A stretch of 64,000 nt of DNA from Acidobacteriota bacterium. Its GTDB lineage: Bacteria > Acidobacteriota > UBA6911 > JACQSX01. The translations under genes and the position numbers were made by a program. Where the stretch lies: positions 248,001 through 312,000 of the forward strand of contig JACQSX010000016.1 in NCBI GenBank assembly GCA_016211105.1, in the 5' to 3' direction. The notes beneath the pieces were generated by a model that ran no database searches, was not told where the DNA came from, and worked only from the letters and a program-made list of their open reading frames with translations. This document shows positions 1 through 9,369 of the stretch, piece after piece; positions within the stretch are counted from its first letter, which is position 1; each line of letters starts with the position of its first letter.

Positions 1-102
1 ACTTCCTTTGCGGCGTTCAAAGGGAGGAATTCAAGGGAGGGAGAAAAAGGGCAGTGGTTCCTTTTCAGCGACCTGAGCAATCAGAGCATGCGTCTGCCTA
101 CG

Positions 103-1143
103 TCAGCGAAGTTCCTGCATGATCTCATCGAGTGCGTCTTTCGGTGGTCGAACCTTTTCCAAGGGTAGCGTCGCCAGAGGTTCATCGACGAGGTTTAGGA
201 GTGAAACAAAGTCGATGGAGGTTGGATCGATGTAGATCAATCCGGTAAGAAACTCGCTATTGGCGCGAGCCTCTTCCAACATGCGGATCGCACCCGTGCG
301 ACTCATTGGATCGTGATCCCGGTCCAGTTTTTTCAGGCGAATGCGGGAGCCGTCGTGCAACGTTACATCCGTAGCAGTCCCCTCGTCATAATCTACCGTG
401 ATCTGATCGAAGTAAGGTACAAACCCGATCTCGTGCAGTGGCTCCTCGTGCTCCTTCGCCCAATCGTAGCTCTTGGTCGAATCGGGATGGTTGTTAAAAG
501 TGACACAAGGACTGATAACGTCGATCAGCGCGGTTCCTCGGTGCGATAGGGCGCCTTTCAGCAAGGCGATAAGCTGCTTGGGATCTCCTGCAAATGAGCG
601 AGCGACATACGAACAGCCCAGCTCGATGGCCATCTGGCAGCAATCAATCGCAGGCAAAGGGTTGGCGACACCGGACTTAGATTTGGAACCCCTCTCGGAG
701 GTGGCTGAGAACTGACCCTTGGTAAGACCGTAGACACCGTTGTTTTCGATCACGTACACCATGGGTACATTGCGGCGCATCAGGTGAACGAACTGGCCGA
801 TGCCAATGGATGCCGTGTCTCCGTCGCCCGTGACGCCAAGGGCAATCAGGCGCTGGTTGGCCAGCATGACTCCCGTGGCCACCGAGGGCATGCGCCCGTG
901 GACGCCATTGAAACCGTGGGCGTGGCCTAGGAAGTATGCGGGGCTCTTGCTGGAACAACCGATCCCGCTCAGTTTCACGACCCGATGCTGTTCGATCCCA
1001 AGCTCGTAGAATGCCTTAATGATTTGGCTGCTGATCGCATCGTGTCCACAACCGTTGCAAAGGGTAGATTCAGCTCCCTTGTAGTCGGCGATGGGCAAGC
1101 CAATGCGGTTTGTCTTCGGTTTGTCTTTTTCCAAAGTTGGCAT
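103..1143 (-). CDS. korB: 2-oxoacid:ferredoxin oxidoreductase, beta subunit (KorB-like)
   Basis: TPP-binding subunit of a 2-oxoacid (probably 2-oxoglutarate) : ferredoxin oxidoreductase, which decarboxylates the oxoacid to acyl-CoA and reduces ferredoxin in the cytoplasm. Seen: an N-terminal CNGCGHD motif (C29, C32) and the thiamine-binding GDGDTASIG loop near residue 106 followed by IENNGVYGLTKGQ, both typical of KorB. Length (346 aa) fits the family. The ATG lies one base after the korA stop, with a GAGAGAAGG-like ribosome site inside the end of korA, so the two subunits should be co-translated. Substrate (2-oxoglutarate versus pyruvate) is inferred from overall resemblance and from the fused gamma-alpha partner. 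Confidence 0.93.
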   Translation of the reverse strand: MPTLEKDKPKTNRIGLPIADYKGAESTLCNGCGHDAISSQIIKAFYELGIEQHRVVKLSGIGCSSKSPAYFLGHAHGFNGVHGRMPSVATGVMLANQRLIALGVTGDGDTASIGIGQFVHLMRRNVPMVYVIENNGVYGLTKGQFSATSERGSKSKSGVANPLPAIDCCQMAIELGCSYVARSFAGDPKQLIALLKGALSHRGTALIDVISPCVTFNNHPDSTKSYDWAKEHEEPLHEIGFVPYFDQITVDYDEGTATDVTLHDGSRIRLKKLDRDHDPMSRTGAIRMLEEARANSEFLTGLIYIDPTSIDFVSLLNLVDEPLATLPLEKVRPPKDALDEIMQELR

Positions 1144-1144
1144 G

Positions 1145-2992
1145 TTAGCCTTCTCTCTCCTGCCGCAAAATTTGCTCGGTCACTGTGCGTGCATCGATGG
1201 GAATTCCTGTGTAGTGAAGAACGCTGCGGATTTTCTCCGTGTCACCGCCGGCTTCCAGTTTAATCAGGGACGCCATCTGGCCGTCACGATTTTGTTCCAC
1301 GATATAGACACGCTCATGATTCCTTACGAAATTCTTCAGATCGTAATTAAAAGGCAGAGCCCGGACGCGTAAGTAATCCGTGTCGATGTCGTGTTCCGCC
1401 CGCAACTGGGCTTGACTCTCTGCTACGGCCCAATGACTGCTGCCGTAAGCAATGATCCCCAATCTGCAGTTGCTGCCGTTGGAGCTAAGCACGGGCGCCG
1501 GCACAAATTTGCGCGCAGTCTCATACTTTTTTGACAGCCTGTCCACCAGATTCTTGTAATCCTCAGACCGTTCGGAATATTCTGACTTTTCGTTGTGGCC
1601 GCTTCCGCGGGTAAAGTAAGCCGCCAACCGATGCGGCGTACCCGGTAGAGTCCGATAGGGAATCCCATCGCCGTCGCTGTCCCGGTAACGCTCAAACTTC
1701 CCGACTTTCTCCAATTGTTCGGCGGTCATCACCTTTCCTCGGTCAATCGGTTTGTCGGGATAGGGGAAGGGATCCGCCATCCAATTGTTCATCCCCAGGT
1801 CGAGGTCGCTGCACACAAACACTGGCGTTTGGAATCTCTCTGCCAAGTCGAAAGCGTCGATGGCCATTTGGTAGCACTCTTCCACAGATGCGGGAATCAG
1901 AACGATATGCTTGGTATCTCCATGGGAAAGGAATGCGACGGACAGGATGTCACCCTGCGACGTGCGTGTCGGCAATCCCGTGCTGGGTCCGACGCGCTGG
2001 ACGTCGAATACCACGCCGGGAATCTCCGCAAAATATCCCAGGCCGGCAAACTCTGCCATCAGAGAAATTCCTGGGCCAGACGTGGATGTCATCGCGCGCG
2101 CGCCCGCCCAACCCGCTCCCAGCACCATGCCAAATGCCGCCAACTCATCTTCAGCCTGTACGACCGCGTATGTCGCCTTTCCGGTCTTCTTGTCAGTGCG
2201 GTATTGAGCAAGATACTCGGTGAGAGTCTCACACAGCGAACTGGAAGGCGTGATTGGATACCACGTGACAACCGTGACCCCCGCAAAGGCACAGCCCAAC
2301 GCCATAGCGGAGTTTCCGTCAATGATAATCTTACCGGCGGTTTTGTTCATGCGCTCAACGCGGAAACGATCGCGTTTAGGAAGATTCTTCTCCGCGTACT
2401 CAAATCCCAGCTCTGCCGCCTTGATGTTAAGGTCGGCCGCCTTTGGTTTGCTCTTAAACTGCCTGCTGATTGCCTTTCTGACTTCTTCCATTTCGATGGA
2501 AAGCAACTGGGCAACGACGCCGACGTAAATCATATTGGCCAGGAGTCTCTTCAGCTTGGCCTCCTTGGTCACCTCTGCGGATAGCTTGGCGAAAGGCACC
2601 CGATAGAAAATTAAATCATTGCGGATCTGGTCGAGCTTCAAAGTCTCTTCGTACACCGCTACGGCGCCCGGCTCCAGTCCCAGCACATCTTCCCCGGCAG
2701 TCTCCGGGTTCATTGCGACGAGAAAATCGATATCCTTTTTGCGCGCAATCCAGCCGTGCTTGCTGGCGCGAATCGTAAACCAGGTGGGAAGACCAGCGAT
2801 GTTCGACGGGAACAAGTTCTTACCGCTGACCGGCACACCCATTTGGAAGATGGAGCGCATCAAGACCGTATTGCTGGTCTGACTCCCCGAACCATTGACC
2901 GTGGCCACCTGGATGCTGAAGTCGTTCACTACCCACTCCTGTTTTTTAGTTGCAATTTCGTCCGCGTACGCAGTTTCGATCGTAGATGCCAA
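1145..2992 (-). CDS. korA: 2-oxoacid:ferredoxin oxidoreductase, fused gamma-alpha subunit (KorA-like)
   Basis: Partner of KorB. Residues about 25-200 form the gamma domain (NGSGSQTSNTVLMRSIFQMG near the start); residues about 225-610 form the alpha domain, with the diagnostic YPITPSSSLCETLTEYL stretch. This fused architecture (615 aa) is the usual two-subunit KorAB form and needs no separate delta ferredoxin subunit here. Start chosen at TTG 2992 because AAAGGAG sits about 10 bases upstream; no ATG gives the complete gamma domain. First gene of the korA-korB operon. A complete TCA cycle or ferredoxin-linked amino-acid oxidation could use it. Confidence 0.93.
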   Translation of the reverse strand: MASTIETAYADEIATKKQEWVVNDFSIQVATVNGSGSQTSNTVLMRSIFQMGVPVSGKNLFPSNIAGLPTWFTIRASKHGWIARKKDIDFLVAMNPETAGEDVLGLEPGAVAVYEETLKLDQIRNDLIFYRVPFAKLSAEVTKEAKLKRLLANMIYVGVVAQLLSIEMEEVRKAISRQFKSKPKAADLNIKAAELGFEYAEKNLPKRDRFRVERMNKTAGKIIIDGNSAMALGCAFAGVTVVTWYPITPSSSLCETLTEYLAQYRTDKKTGKATYAVVQAEDELAAFGMVLGAGWAGARAMTSTSGPGISLMAEFAGLGYFAEIPGVVFDVQRVGPSTGLPTRTSQGDILSVAFLSHGDTKHIVLIPASVEECYQMAIDAFDLAERFQTPVFVCSDLDLGMNNWMADPFPYPDKPIDRGKVMTAEQLEKVGKFERYRDSDGDGIPYRTLPGTPHRLAAYFTRGSGHNEKSEYSERSEDYKNLVDRLSKKYETARKFVPAPVLSSNGSNCRLGIIAYGSSHWAVAESQAQLRAEHDIDTDYLRVRALPFNYDLKNFVRNHERVYIVEQNRDGQMASLIKLEAGGDTEKIRSVLHYTGIPIDARTVTEQILRQEREG

Positions 2993-3176
2993 GAGGGAAA
3001 TACTCCTTTCTGCTCGTTTCTCTCGCCTGCAACACTCTAAAACTTAATTCTAGAGCACATTACAGCCCCGACTCAAGGTGACGGGTCTCCCAAAGTCTCT
3101 GAAGTGGACGGTCCCGGGAGATTGTCTCCGGGCAAGAATTTCGTTTTACGGACCTTTCTCGTTGAAATGCTGCAAC

Positions 3177-3206
3177 TTGCAAGGGAAGCGTATAGAAATT
3201 TTATAA
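3177..3206 (+). promoter_or_regulatory. putative sigma70-type promoter before the Smr gene
   Basis: TTGCAA (3177-3182) and TTATAA (3201-3206) separated by 18 bases, in an AT-rich stretch between the divergent korA and Smr genes. Predicted start of transcription would be about 50 bases before the Smr ATG. Reading by eye only. Confidence 0.35.
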
Positions 3207-3262
3207 GTTGAACTTAATTTTCGTTTTGAAATTTTTCACAGCCGGAACATGATGAGAATTCA

Positions 3263-3541
3263 ATGATCGATGACCGACCTGCTCGCATTCCGATTGAAGA
3301 TGTGCTGGATCTCCACACCTTTGCGCCAGGGGAAATCGTGTCGGTAGTGGAGGAATATCTGCGGGAAGCGCGCAAAAAGTTTGTCTCGGTGCGTCTCATC
3401 CATGGAAAAGGGATTGGGTACCAGCGGGAGAGAGTGCGAGCGCTGCTGCGCGAGCTGCAGTTTGTGGAAAATTTTAGGGACGCTCCCGAAGGTGCGGGAG
3501 GGTGGGGCGCCACGATTGTGTGGTTGAAGCAGGATCCGTAG
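3263..3541 (+). CDS. Small Smr-domain protein
   Basis: Stand-alone Smr (MutS2 C-terminal-like) domain of 92 aa. The characteristic LDLHTFAPGE block appears near residue 16 and LIHGKGIG near residue 47, with a C-terminal GWGATIVWLK strand. Smr domains bind or nick nucleic acids, for example branched DNA or stalled ribosome mRNA; isolated ones have unknown targets. Diverges from korAB and is separated from the convergent DUF2723-like gene by about 110 bases. The N-terminal MIDDRPARIPIEDVLDLH is short, so no extra domain is present. Confidence 0.85.
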   Translation: MIDDRPARIPIEDVLDLHTFAPGEIVSVVEEYLREARKKFVSVRLIHGKGIGYQRERVRALLRELQFVENFRDAPEGAGGWGATIVWLKQDP

Positions 3542-3653
3542 CGGGCACAGGCGGAATGCAGAAGGTGGCAGATAGGGATGACCCTGTAATGTTCAATTGC
3601 AATTGCGCCTGTACGTGCGCGTTCTATTTTCCGTATCCTCCCAAGCGCGCCGT

Positions 3654-5660
3654 TTACGGTTCCCGGTCCAGCCGGGTGGCTTCCCATGCGCCGTGGAGAT
3701 CCGACCGGGGTGAGAACCACCACTCGCCGAGCATGCGTTTGCCGAAAATTTTTGCGATGAAATTTAACCCCGCGTAGGTGAAGGAAACGGAGCCAGGCTC
3801 AACTTTCAGGTGATCGACGCGAGCCTCGTGGGGATAAAGCCATAGATTGCCGAAGCGCAGTCGTATATGCCAAAGGCCATCCAGAGGAATGACGTGGAGA
3901 CGCAGGCTGGAATCCAACAGCGTGATATTGCCAGCCCAGTACGAGTCCCCCGAAGGCAGCGCGGTGGTTGACGCTTGGGGGCTCGTCCAGGTGACCCGAT
4001 ATAGGTCAAATCCGGGCGAGATAGGAATTGGCTCGATCTTTGCCCGCTGCGTGTTGTACAGCGAATGTAGCCCGCTCAAATAGACTTCCTTGCTCTCGGG
4101 GTGAAGTCCGAAGTGGTGCTCCAGCGCAACAATTCCATTGTGGCCGCTCAGATTGTCGACTATTAGATCAAGTCTGCGATGCTCGGACTTTTGTAGAAAG
4201 CTCACGATGAAATACGTGGAAGGATCGATGCGATGGTACGCCAGCAAATGGGCGTTACGTGGTAGCTTGCGTAACAGGCTCTCACCGTAACGTCTCGCGC
4301 TGTCGTCTCGGTGGCCGTTGGGATTGAAACCGTACCGTTGAGCATCCATCGCGAGTGGAAAGGGCTGGCGCAGATTTTTCTGTCCTCCAAGCAAACTGGA
4401 CCCGTTGAACAGGCTCGGCGCCCAGTGGTAGAAAACGGGAGGGAAACAAAGCGTAAGAAGCACGGCAGGCGAGGCAAGCTTTGGATGTCGAGTGAGAAGC
4501 CAGTGCCAGCCCGGCGCCAGAAACATCGCAAACGCCATCCATGCAGGATGGTATTGAACGAGTGTTGGGTATGCGAAGGCCGGGAGAGTTAACAGCCAGT
4601 TGCCGACGAAACATGCTGCCAGCAGGAGAAGCAACAACGACTGGCGTCGCAAGCTCCAGATTCCCAGAGCGGCCACTACGATTCCCCAGGGGAAAAAGTT
4701 GTATGTCAGAAGCAGGAATGATCTTCCTACCTCGTTCATCAAGATTTCCCCCGTGTTTTGTGTAAGACCGAACGGTAGTCCTGCCGCGGAAGCCACAATC
4801 AAGAAAGGAAGTTTGATTTGAGCGATATCGCGCAGAAGGGTCACCAAGTAAGGAGCCAGGCCCAGGCAGAAGAAGCCTGCGGCGGCCGCCGGGGAGCCTT
4901 TTGAAAGTTTCAGTCGCCCTTGGTGGTCTGACTTTGCGACGAAATAGAGGAAAAGCGGCGCCAGTAGCACCGTGTAAAGGTAGATGCCTGCGGACAGTCC
5001 AAGCAAAAAACAGAGAGTGAAGACCTTTTTATTTTGGAATTTTCGGATCGCAGAAATGGTGCAATAAATTACCGCTGCAAACACTGCGCCGTTCAACGAA
5101 AGGGGTCTGGGATGGGTTGCGCAGAACCAAAAAGCGTGGCTGAGCCCAAGGCTTGCCGAAGCGAGGGTCACCGACCAAGAAATGGCCCGCCCGGCGGGGG
5201 AGACCGGATCCCTCGACAGGATTGGAAACACAGGCGGGTGCGCATGCTGGAGAGACGCAGTCGGCGAAGCCGGGCTGGGAGTCGAAATTTGAAGAATTTC
5301 AAATCCGGCAAGGGCGAAGAGCAGAACTGCGAGCGCACTGTAAATACTTGATGAGAGATTGATCGGCCAAGCCCGGTCGGCCGCAGGGATCTTGCTGAAG
5401 CAGTTTCCCAGCCAAAAATAAACTGGATGATCGGTGGCGCCGCTGCCACCGATCATTCGGAGAGCACGTAGCTGCGACTTGGCTCCTTCATTCCAATCAA
5501 TGCCGGGCAAGAGCGTGGCTGTGTAGAACACTAGCGCCACGAGGGAGATAGAAAGTGCCCAGCGGCGATGTCGTCGAGTGTCGATTGCCAATTGCACCCT
5601 GGCATTGTAATTTACTTTTTCCGTTGTCAGTCTTAAACTTGCTCCGCTTTCTTCATTCAT
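3654..5660 (-). CDS. Polytopic membrane protein, DUF2723-like (possible lipid-linked glycosyltransferase)
   Basis: A 668-aa protein with about ten hydrophobic segments in residues 35-400 and a soluble C-terminal part. The N-terminal TATLLPGIDWNEGAKSQLRA followed by TDHPVYFWLGNCFSKIP resembles the start of DUF2723 proteins, which have a GT-C-like fold and are suspected protein or lipid O-glycosyltransferases. The acidic D-W-N-E loop after the first membrane segment is where GT-C enzymes keep their catalytic Asp/Glu. The second half (residues 420-660) contains beta-rich sequence without a motif I recognise. Transcribed divergently from the nucleoside transporter. No strong ribosome site precedes the ATG, so the start is uncertain. 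Confidence 0.7.
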   Translation of the reverse strand: MNEESGASLRLTTEKVNYNARVQLAIDTRRHRRWALSISLVALVFYTATLLPGIDWNEGAKSQLRALRMIGGSGATDHPVYFWLGNCFSKIPAADRAWPINLSSSIYSALAVLLFALAGFEILQISTPSPASPTASLQHAHPPVFPILSRDPVSPAGRAISWSVTLASASLGLSHAFWFCATHPRPLSLNGAVFAAVIYCTISAIRKFQNKKVFTLCFLLGLSAGIYLYTVLLAPLFLYFVAKSDHQGRLKLSKGSPAAAAGFFCLGLAPYLVTLLRDIAQIKLPFLIVASAAGLPFGLTQNTGEILMNEVGRSFLLLTYNFFPWGIVVAALGIWSLRRQSLLLLLLAACFVGNWLLTLPAFAYPTLVQYHPAWMAFAMFLAPGWHWLLTRHPKLASPAVLLTLCFPPVFYHWAPSLFNGSSLLGGQKNLRQPFPLAMDAQRYGFNPNGHRDDSARRYGESLLRKLPRNAHLLAYHRIDPSTYFIVSFLQKSEHRRLDLIVDNLSGHNGIVALEHHFGLHPESKEVYLSGLHSLYNTQRAKIEPIPISPGFDLYRVTWTSPQASTTALPSGDSYWAGNITLLDSSLRLHVIPLDGLWHIRLRFGNLWLYPHEARVDHLKVEPGSVSFTYAGLNFIAKIFGKRMLGEWWFSPRSDLHGAWEATRLDREP

Positions 5661-5750
5661 GCGGCCAGATACCGGCTATCAGTGACCCACATGAGTTTCG
5701 AATTACGTTGGTCGTCGCCGGTAACCTGCCGCGATGAACCTTACATCCGT

Positions 5751-6962
5751 ATGGACATGGCAGTACTGCAGCGTTTCGTGCCTTTGCTTGGGATCTTGGT
5801 GATGCTTGTGATCGCCTATGCTCTTTCCACTGATCGGAAAGCGGTGAGCCCTCGAGGCGTCGCCTGGGGCTTGGGATTACAGTTTTTGTTTGCGCTTATT
5901 ATTTTAAGAACTCCTTTTGGGAGGACGACGTTTGAAATCATTGGACGAGGGGTCAACAAAGTTCTCAGCTTCGCCTTTGTCGGCTCCGAATTTGTGTTCG
6001 GGCCGCTCGGGGCGCAACGCAGCAACATCGGATTTGTGTTTGCCTTTCAGGTGCTGCCTACGATTATCTTTATCGCCGCGCTTTTTGCCGTTCTCTATCA
6101 CCTGGGTGTGATGCAAGTGGTGGTTGCCGCGTTTGCGCGTCTGATGATCAAAACCATGAAGGCCAGCGGTGCTGAGTCTTTGAATGTTGCGGCCAGTATC
6201 TTCATGGGACAAACGGAGGCTCCGTTGACGATCCGTCCGTTCCTGAATCAGATGACCCGATCGGAGTTAATGTGTGTGATGACGTCCGGCATGGCGCACG
6301 TGTCAGGGGGGATCATGGCCGCATATATTGCTTTTGGGATTGAGGCGCGCCATCTAATCACCGCGGTGATCATGACCGCGCCTGGAACGATCATGTTATC
6401 CAAGATGTTTGTTCCTGAAACCGAGGAGCCCAAAACACGGGGCAAAGTGACGTTGGTGGTGGAAAAGCAAGGGGCAAATGTATTGGATGCAACCGTACGT
6501 GGAACCATCGATGGCCTACACTTGGCGCTCAACGTAGCCGCGGTGCTGATCTCGTTTCTGGCGCTTATTGCGCTGCTGAATTACTTGCTGAGCATGGTGG
6601 GCACAAGTCTGCAGCAGATATTTGGTTGGGTGTTTTCTCCGTTCGCCTTCCTGCTGGGCGTTTCGTGGAAAGATGTCACGCAAGTGGGTGAACTGATGGG
6701 AACGCGGATGGTGTTGAATGAACTAATCGCGTTTTCCGACTTGGGCAAACTAAGAACGGTCTTGGATCCCCGAAGTTTCACGATCACAACTTTCGCGCTT
6801 TGTGGTTTTGCGAATTTCAGTTCCATTGGAATTCAAATCGGTGGTATCGGCGCCCTGGCGCCGGAGCGTAAACGTGATTTAGCCGAGCTTGGATTCCGAG
6901 CGATGGTAGCTGGCACAATGGCAAACTTTATTTCGGCGTGTATCGCCGCCCTGCTCCTCTAA
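5751..6962 (+). CDS. Concentrative nucleoside transporter (NupC/CNT family)
   Basis: Inner-membrane Na+- or H+-coupled nucleoside uptake carrier. Family signatures are plain: GQTEAPLTIRPFLNQMTRSE, then SGMAHVSGGIMAAYIAFG, then VLNELIAFSDL, and the C-terminal FALCGFANFSSIGIQIGGIG block. Hydrophobic segments cover nearly the whole protein. The frame is open back to a GTG at 5682, but the first 23 codons read like non-coding sequence; ATG 5751 gives MDMAVLQRFVPLLG, which starts directly with the first membrane segment and matches the family N-terminus. Length about 403 aa is normal. Probably feeds salvage or catabolism of nucleosides. Confidence 0.92.
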   Translation: MDMAVLQRFVPLLGILVMLVIAYALSTDRKAVSPRGVAWGLGLQFLFALIILRTPFGRTTFEIIGRGVNKVLSFAFVGSEFVFGPLGAQRSNIGFVFAFQVLPTIIFIAALFAVLYHLGVMQVVVAAFARLMIKTMKASGAESLNVAASIFMGQTEAPLTIRPFLNQMTRSELMCVMTSGMAHVSGGIMAAYIAFGIEARHLITAVIMTAPGTIMLSKMFVPETEEPKTRGKVTLVVEKQGANVLDATVRGTIDGLHLALNVAAVLISFLALIALLNYLLSMVGTSLQQIFGWVFSPFAFLLGVSWKDVTQVGELMGTRMVLNELIAFSDLGKLRTVLDPRSFTITTFALCGFANFSSIGIQIGGIGALAPERKRDLAELGFRAMVAGTMANFISACIAALLL

Positions 6963-7083
6963 GTTGTGTGGTACGCGGGTATTCGGAGCGATTGCAGTTC
7001 TGATTTGTCTTCGAAGCGCGCCGTAGATCCGCTGGTAGCCGATTTCCTGCCAGATGAGAATCGCGGTAAAATCTTTCGGGCGA

Positions 7084-7959
7084 ATGAAGAAATTGATTGT
7101 AAATGCCGATGATTTCGGATTTACCGCGGGAGTGAATACCGGTATTGTGCGAGCGTTTGAAAGAGGGATTGTCACCAGTGCCACCATTATGGCAAACGGC
7201 AATGCCTTCGAAGACGCTGCTGAAAGAGCGCGTGCGAATCCTGGACTCGCCGTGGGAGGCCATCTCTCGATTCTGGGAGGACGACCCGTGGCTCCTCCGC
7301 GTGAGGTGGCGTCACTGATCAACGAAAATGGCCGGATGCCGGGCACTTTGTTGGAGCTGATTTCAAGACTGGCCTGTGGAGTTGTGCGAACGGGTGATAT
7401 CGAACGTGAGTTTCGAGCACAGTTGGGGCGCATCGTCGGCGCTGGCATTCACCTCACCCATGTTGACACCCACAAGCATGCGCATATGCATCCGCGTGTG
7501 ATGGAGGCGCTGCTGCGAGTGGCGGGTGAAATTGGAGTGAGATGTGTGCGTAACCCGTTCGAAACGGTCCACTGGCCAAGGCTGTGGGGGCCCTCAGCGC
7601 GTGTTCGCTGGCGAGAGTACTTGACGCAATACGTCCTGTCGATGGGCATGAGTATGCGTGCCCGTCGCTTCCAGCGCCTTGCGAGAAGACATGCTTTTGA
7701 GATGCCGGACTATTTCTGTGGTATGTCGCTCACCGGATTGCTGGATGGGGCGGCGATCCGCGGCGTAGTCGAATCATTAAGGGAAGGAACAACCGAACTG
7801 GTGTGTCACCCCGGTGTGTACGATGAAGAACTTGAGAACTCTCCGACGCGATTGAAACGGGAACGCCAGTGTGAGTTGGACGCATTGACCGATTCCGCCT
7901 TGCTGCGTTGCCTCCGCGAACGTGAGATCATCCTGATCAGTTATCGGGAGCTGGCTTGA
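7084..7959 (+). CDS. YdjC/ChbG/HpnK-family carbohydrate deacetylase
   Basis: Metal-dependent deacetylase family acting on N-acetylated sugars, including chito-oligosaccharides and the hopanoid glycosamine group. Seen: LIVNADDFGFTAGVNTGI (metal-binding Asp pair), AVGGHLSILGGRPV, and the HVDTHKHAHMHPRV histidine motif near residue 140. Start at ATG 7084 (MKKLIVNADDFG), which matches the family; an upstream ATG at 7054 would add ten unlikely residues. Its stop overlaps the ATG of the following GT2 gene by one base (TGATG), so the two are translationally coupled. With the glycosyltransferase this looks like a lipid-sugar transfer and deacetylation pair (HpnK-like), but no hopanoid genes are in view. 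Confidence 0.88.
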   Translation: MKKLIVNADDFGFTAGVNTGIVRAFERGIVTSATIMANGNAFEDAAERARANPGLAVGGHLSILGGRPVAPPREVASLINENGRMPGTLLELISRLACGVVRTGDIEREFRAQLGRIVGAGIHLTHVDTHKHAHMHPRVMEALLRVAGEIGVRCVRNPFETVHWPRLWGPSARVRWREYLTQYVLSMGMSMRARRFQRLARRHAFEMPDYFCGMSLTGLLDGAAIRGVVESLREGTTELVCHPGVYDEELENSPTRLKRERQCELDALTDSALLRCLREREIILISYRELA

Positions 7960-8957
7960 TGCTTGAGGAACCGGCGAGTCATCCCAAATATTCCGTAGTG
8001 GTGCCGTTCCACAACGAACAGGCAAGCGTGCGTGAGTTGTACCGTAAACTATCCAGCGTCATGGCTGGCTGTGGTGAGCCGGCCGAGTTTATCTTCGTCG
8101 ACGATCACAGCACGGACGGGACGCCGCACCTATTGGCGCAATTAGCGAAGGACGACCCTCAAATCGTTGTGATCCGCCTAAAACGGAACTATGGGCAGAC
8201 GGTGGCTCTGGAGGCCGGTTTTGACTATGCTTCGGGTGAGGTGATCATCTCCATGGATGGCGATTTACAACATGATCCGGACGATATTCCCACAATGCTC
8301 TCGACCTTTGAAGAGAGCGGCTGTGACATTGTGAGCGGATGGCGCAAGAACCGCGTGGATAACGTTTTGCTTCGCAGGGTACCATCTCGAATCGCCAATT
8401 GGCTGATGTCCAAACTTTCCGGAATCGACATTCATGATTTTGGCACCACTTTCAAGGTGTATCGCAGGGAGACGATTAAACAGATACGTCTTTACGGAGA
8501 GATGCATCGCTTCATTCCTGCCTTGGCATCCTGGAGCGGCGCAACGATTGTTGAGGTTCCGATTCGCAATACAGTTCGTTCTACCGGTCGATCCCATTAT
8601 GGGCTATCGCGCATAATTCGGGTGTTGTTCGATCTTCTCACAATTCGCTTTTTACTGAAATACGTGACCCGGCCGCTCCATTTTTTCGGTCCGCTTGGAT
8701 TGGCAGGCATCCTGGCAGGATTGGGGATCGCCTCCTGGTTGCTAGTCCAGAAAGCGATTTACGATACCGACGTTTTTGATCAGCATGGCCCGCTTATGAT
8801 CCTGGGTGTCGTGCTCTTTTTGGCCGGTTTGCAATTAATATCTTCAGGCCTGGTGGGTGAGTTGATGAGTCGTACCTATTTTGAGTCCCAAGGCAAACCG
8901 GTTTACGCGGTGGAAAAGATCATCACCAGCAAGAAGGTTTCAAGGACCCGAGCATAA
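7959..8957 (+). CDS. GT2 glycosyltransferase with C-terminal membrane anchor (GtrB/ArnC/DPM-like)
   Basis: Transfers a sugar from a nucleotide donor to polyprenyl phosphate at the inner membrane. The GT-A domain shows SVVVPFHNEQ, FIFVDDHSTDGT, ISMDGDLQHDPDDIP (DxD-type donor-metal site near residue 95) and FGTTFKVYRRE. Two hydrophobic segments near residues 232-256 and 272-300 match the two-helix anchor of GtrB and ArnC proteins. ATG 7959 is taken as start because it overlaps the stop of the deacetylase gene in TGATG; a TTG three bases earlier is also possible. The coupled deacetylase suggests the transferred sugar is N-acetylated and later deacetylated. Confidence 0.9.
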   Translation: MLEEPASHPKYSVVVPFHNEQASVRELYRKLSSVMAGCGEPAEFIFVDDHSTDGTPHLLAQLAKDDPQIVVIRLKRNYGQTVALEAGFDYASGEVIISMDGDLQHDPDDIPTMLSTFEESGCDIVSGWRKNRVDNVLLRRVPSRIANWLMSKLSGIDIHDFGTTFKVYRRETIKQIRLYGEMHRFIPALASWSGATIVEVPIRNTVRSTGRSHYGLSRIIRVLFDLLTIRFLLKYVTRPLHFFGPLGLAGILAGLGIASWLLVQKAIYDTDVFDQHGPLMILGVVLFLAGLQLISSGLVGELMSRTYFESQGKPVYAVEKIITSKKVSRTRA

Positions 8958-9024
8958 GCGTACCCGTCGAAGGTCGGAACGCCAAAGACTAGCAATTTCG
9001 ACGACGCCAGTTGCGCCACTCCAC

Positions 9025-9050
9025 TTCTGACCTTTATCTTTGACTTTTGT
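9025..9050. repeat. Short word-repeat patch
   Basis: Tandem near-copies of the word TGACCTTT/TGACTTTT lie between the GT2 and FmdB genes. Same style as the other degenerate word repeats listed in this window, though shorter. Confidence 0.35.
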
Positions 9051-9069
9051 GCGTCCGAACTGCGCAGAC

Positions 9070-9297
9070 TCAGTTCATTGAGCACATGCCTCGACGAGGG
9101 GCTCCACACTCACAGGGACCGCCGTCATCACTGGGCGCCCCGTTCGGGCCGGAAGAAGATCTGACAGCGAAAGGGGAGAGTTGTCGTGTTACTTTTATCG
9201 AATGGCAGCAAGAACAATCCGTCGCTTCTTCCGCATGGCGTAGAATTTTTTCGAAACGAGTGCCGCAATCGCTGCAGACAAATTCAAATATCGGCAT
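9070..9297 (-). CDS. FmdB-family zinc-ribbon protein
   Basis: 75 aa. The N-terminus MPIFEFVCSDCGTRFEKI is the classic FmdB putative regulatory zinc ribbon, followed by a second knuckle (DCSCCHS) and LSPFAV. The tail holds two more cysteine pairs (PCECG, MC) of the Gly/Ser/Cys-rich kind often seen in this family. Function of the family is not settled; some are linked to amide uptake regulation or to translation factors. Stands alone, transcribed towards the GT2 gene. Confidence 0.85.
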   Translation of the reverse strand: MPIFEFVCSDCGTRFEKILRHAEEATDCSCCHSIKVTRQLSPFAVRSSSGPNGAPSDDGGPCECGAPRRGMCSMN

Positions 9298-9300
9298 AAT

Positions 9301-9352
9301 TTTCCTCCGTTTCTTAGGTTACCGGTTCCAGGTTCCGGGTTTCAAGTTTGAT
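9301..9352. repeat. Degenerate word repeat (GGTTCC/GGTTACC type)
   Basis: TAGGTTACCGGTTCC, then AGGTTCCGGG and TTTCAAG: near-tandem variants of a 6-7 base word immediately upstream of the FmdB gene. Related patches occur near 18.6, 19.35, 20.2 and 23.7 kb. Confidence 0.45.
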
Positions 9353-9369
9353 TTTCGCTGGCAAGTCTG

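Noticed and set aside
1715..2584. Long plus-strand open frame (289 codons) opposite korA
   Set aside because: Antisense shadow of a strongly conserved gene; no family resemblance and composition mirrors the korA codons.
5682..5750. GTG 5682 as start of the nucleoside transporter
   Set aside because: The 23 extra residues are polar and unlike the family N-terminus; ATG 5751 begins right at the first membrane helix.
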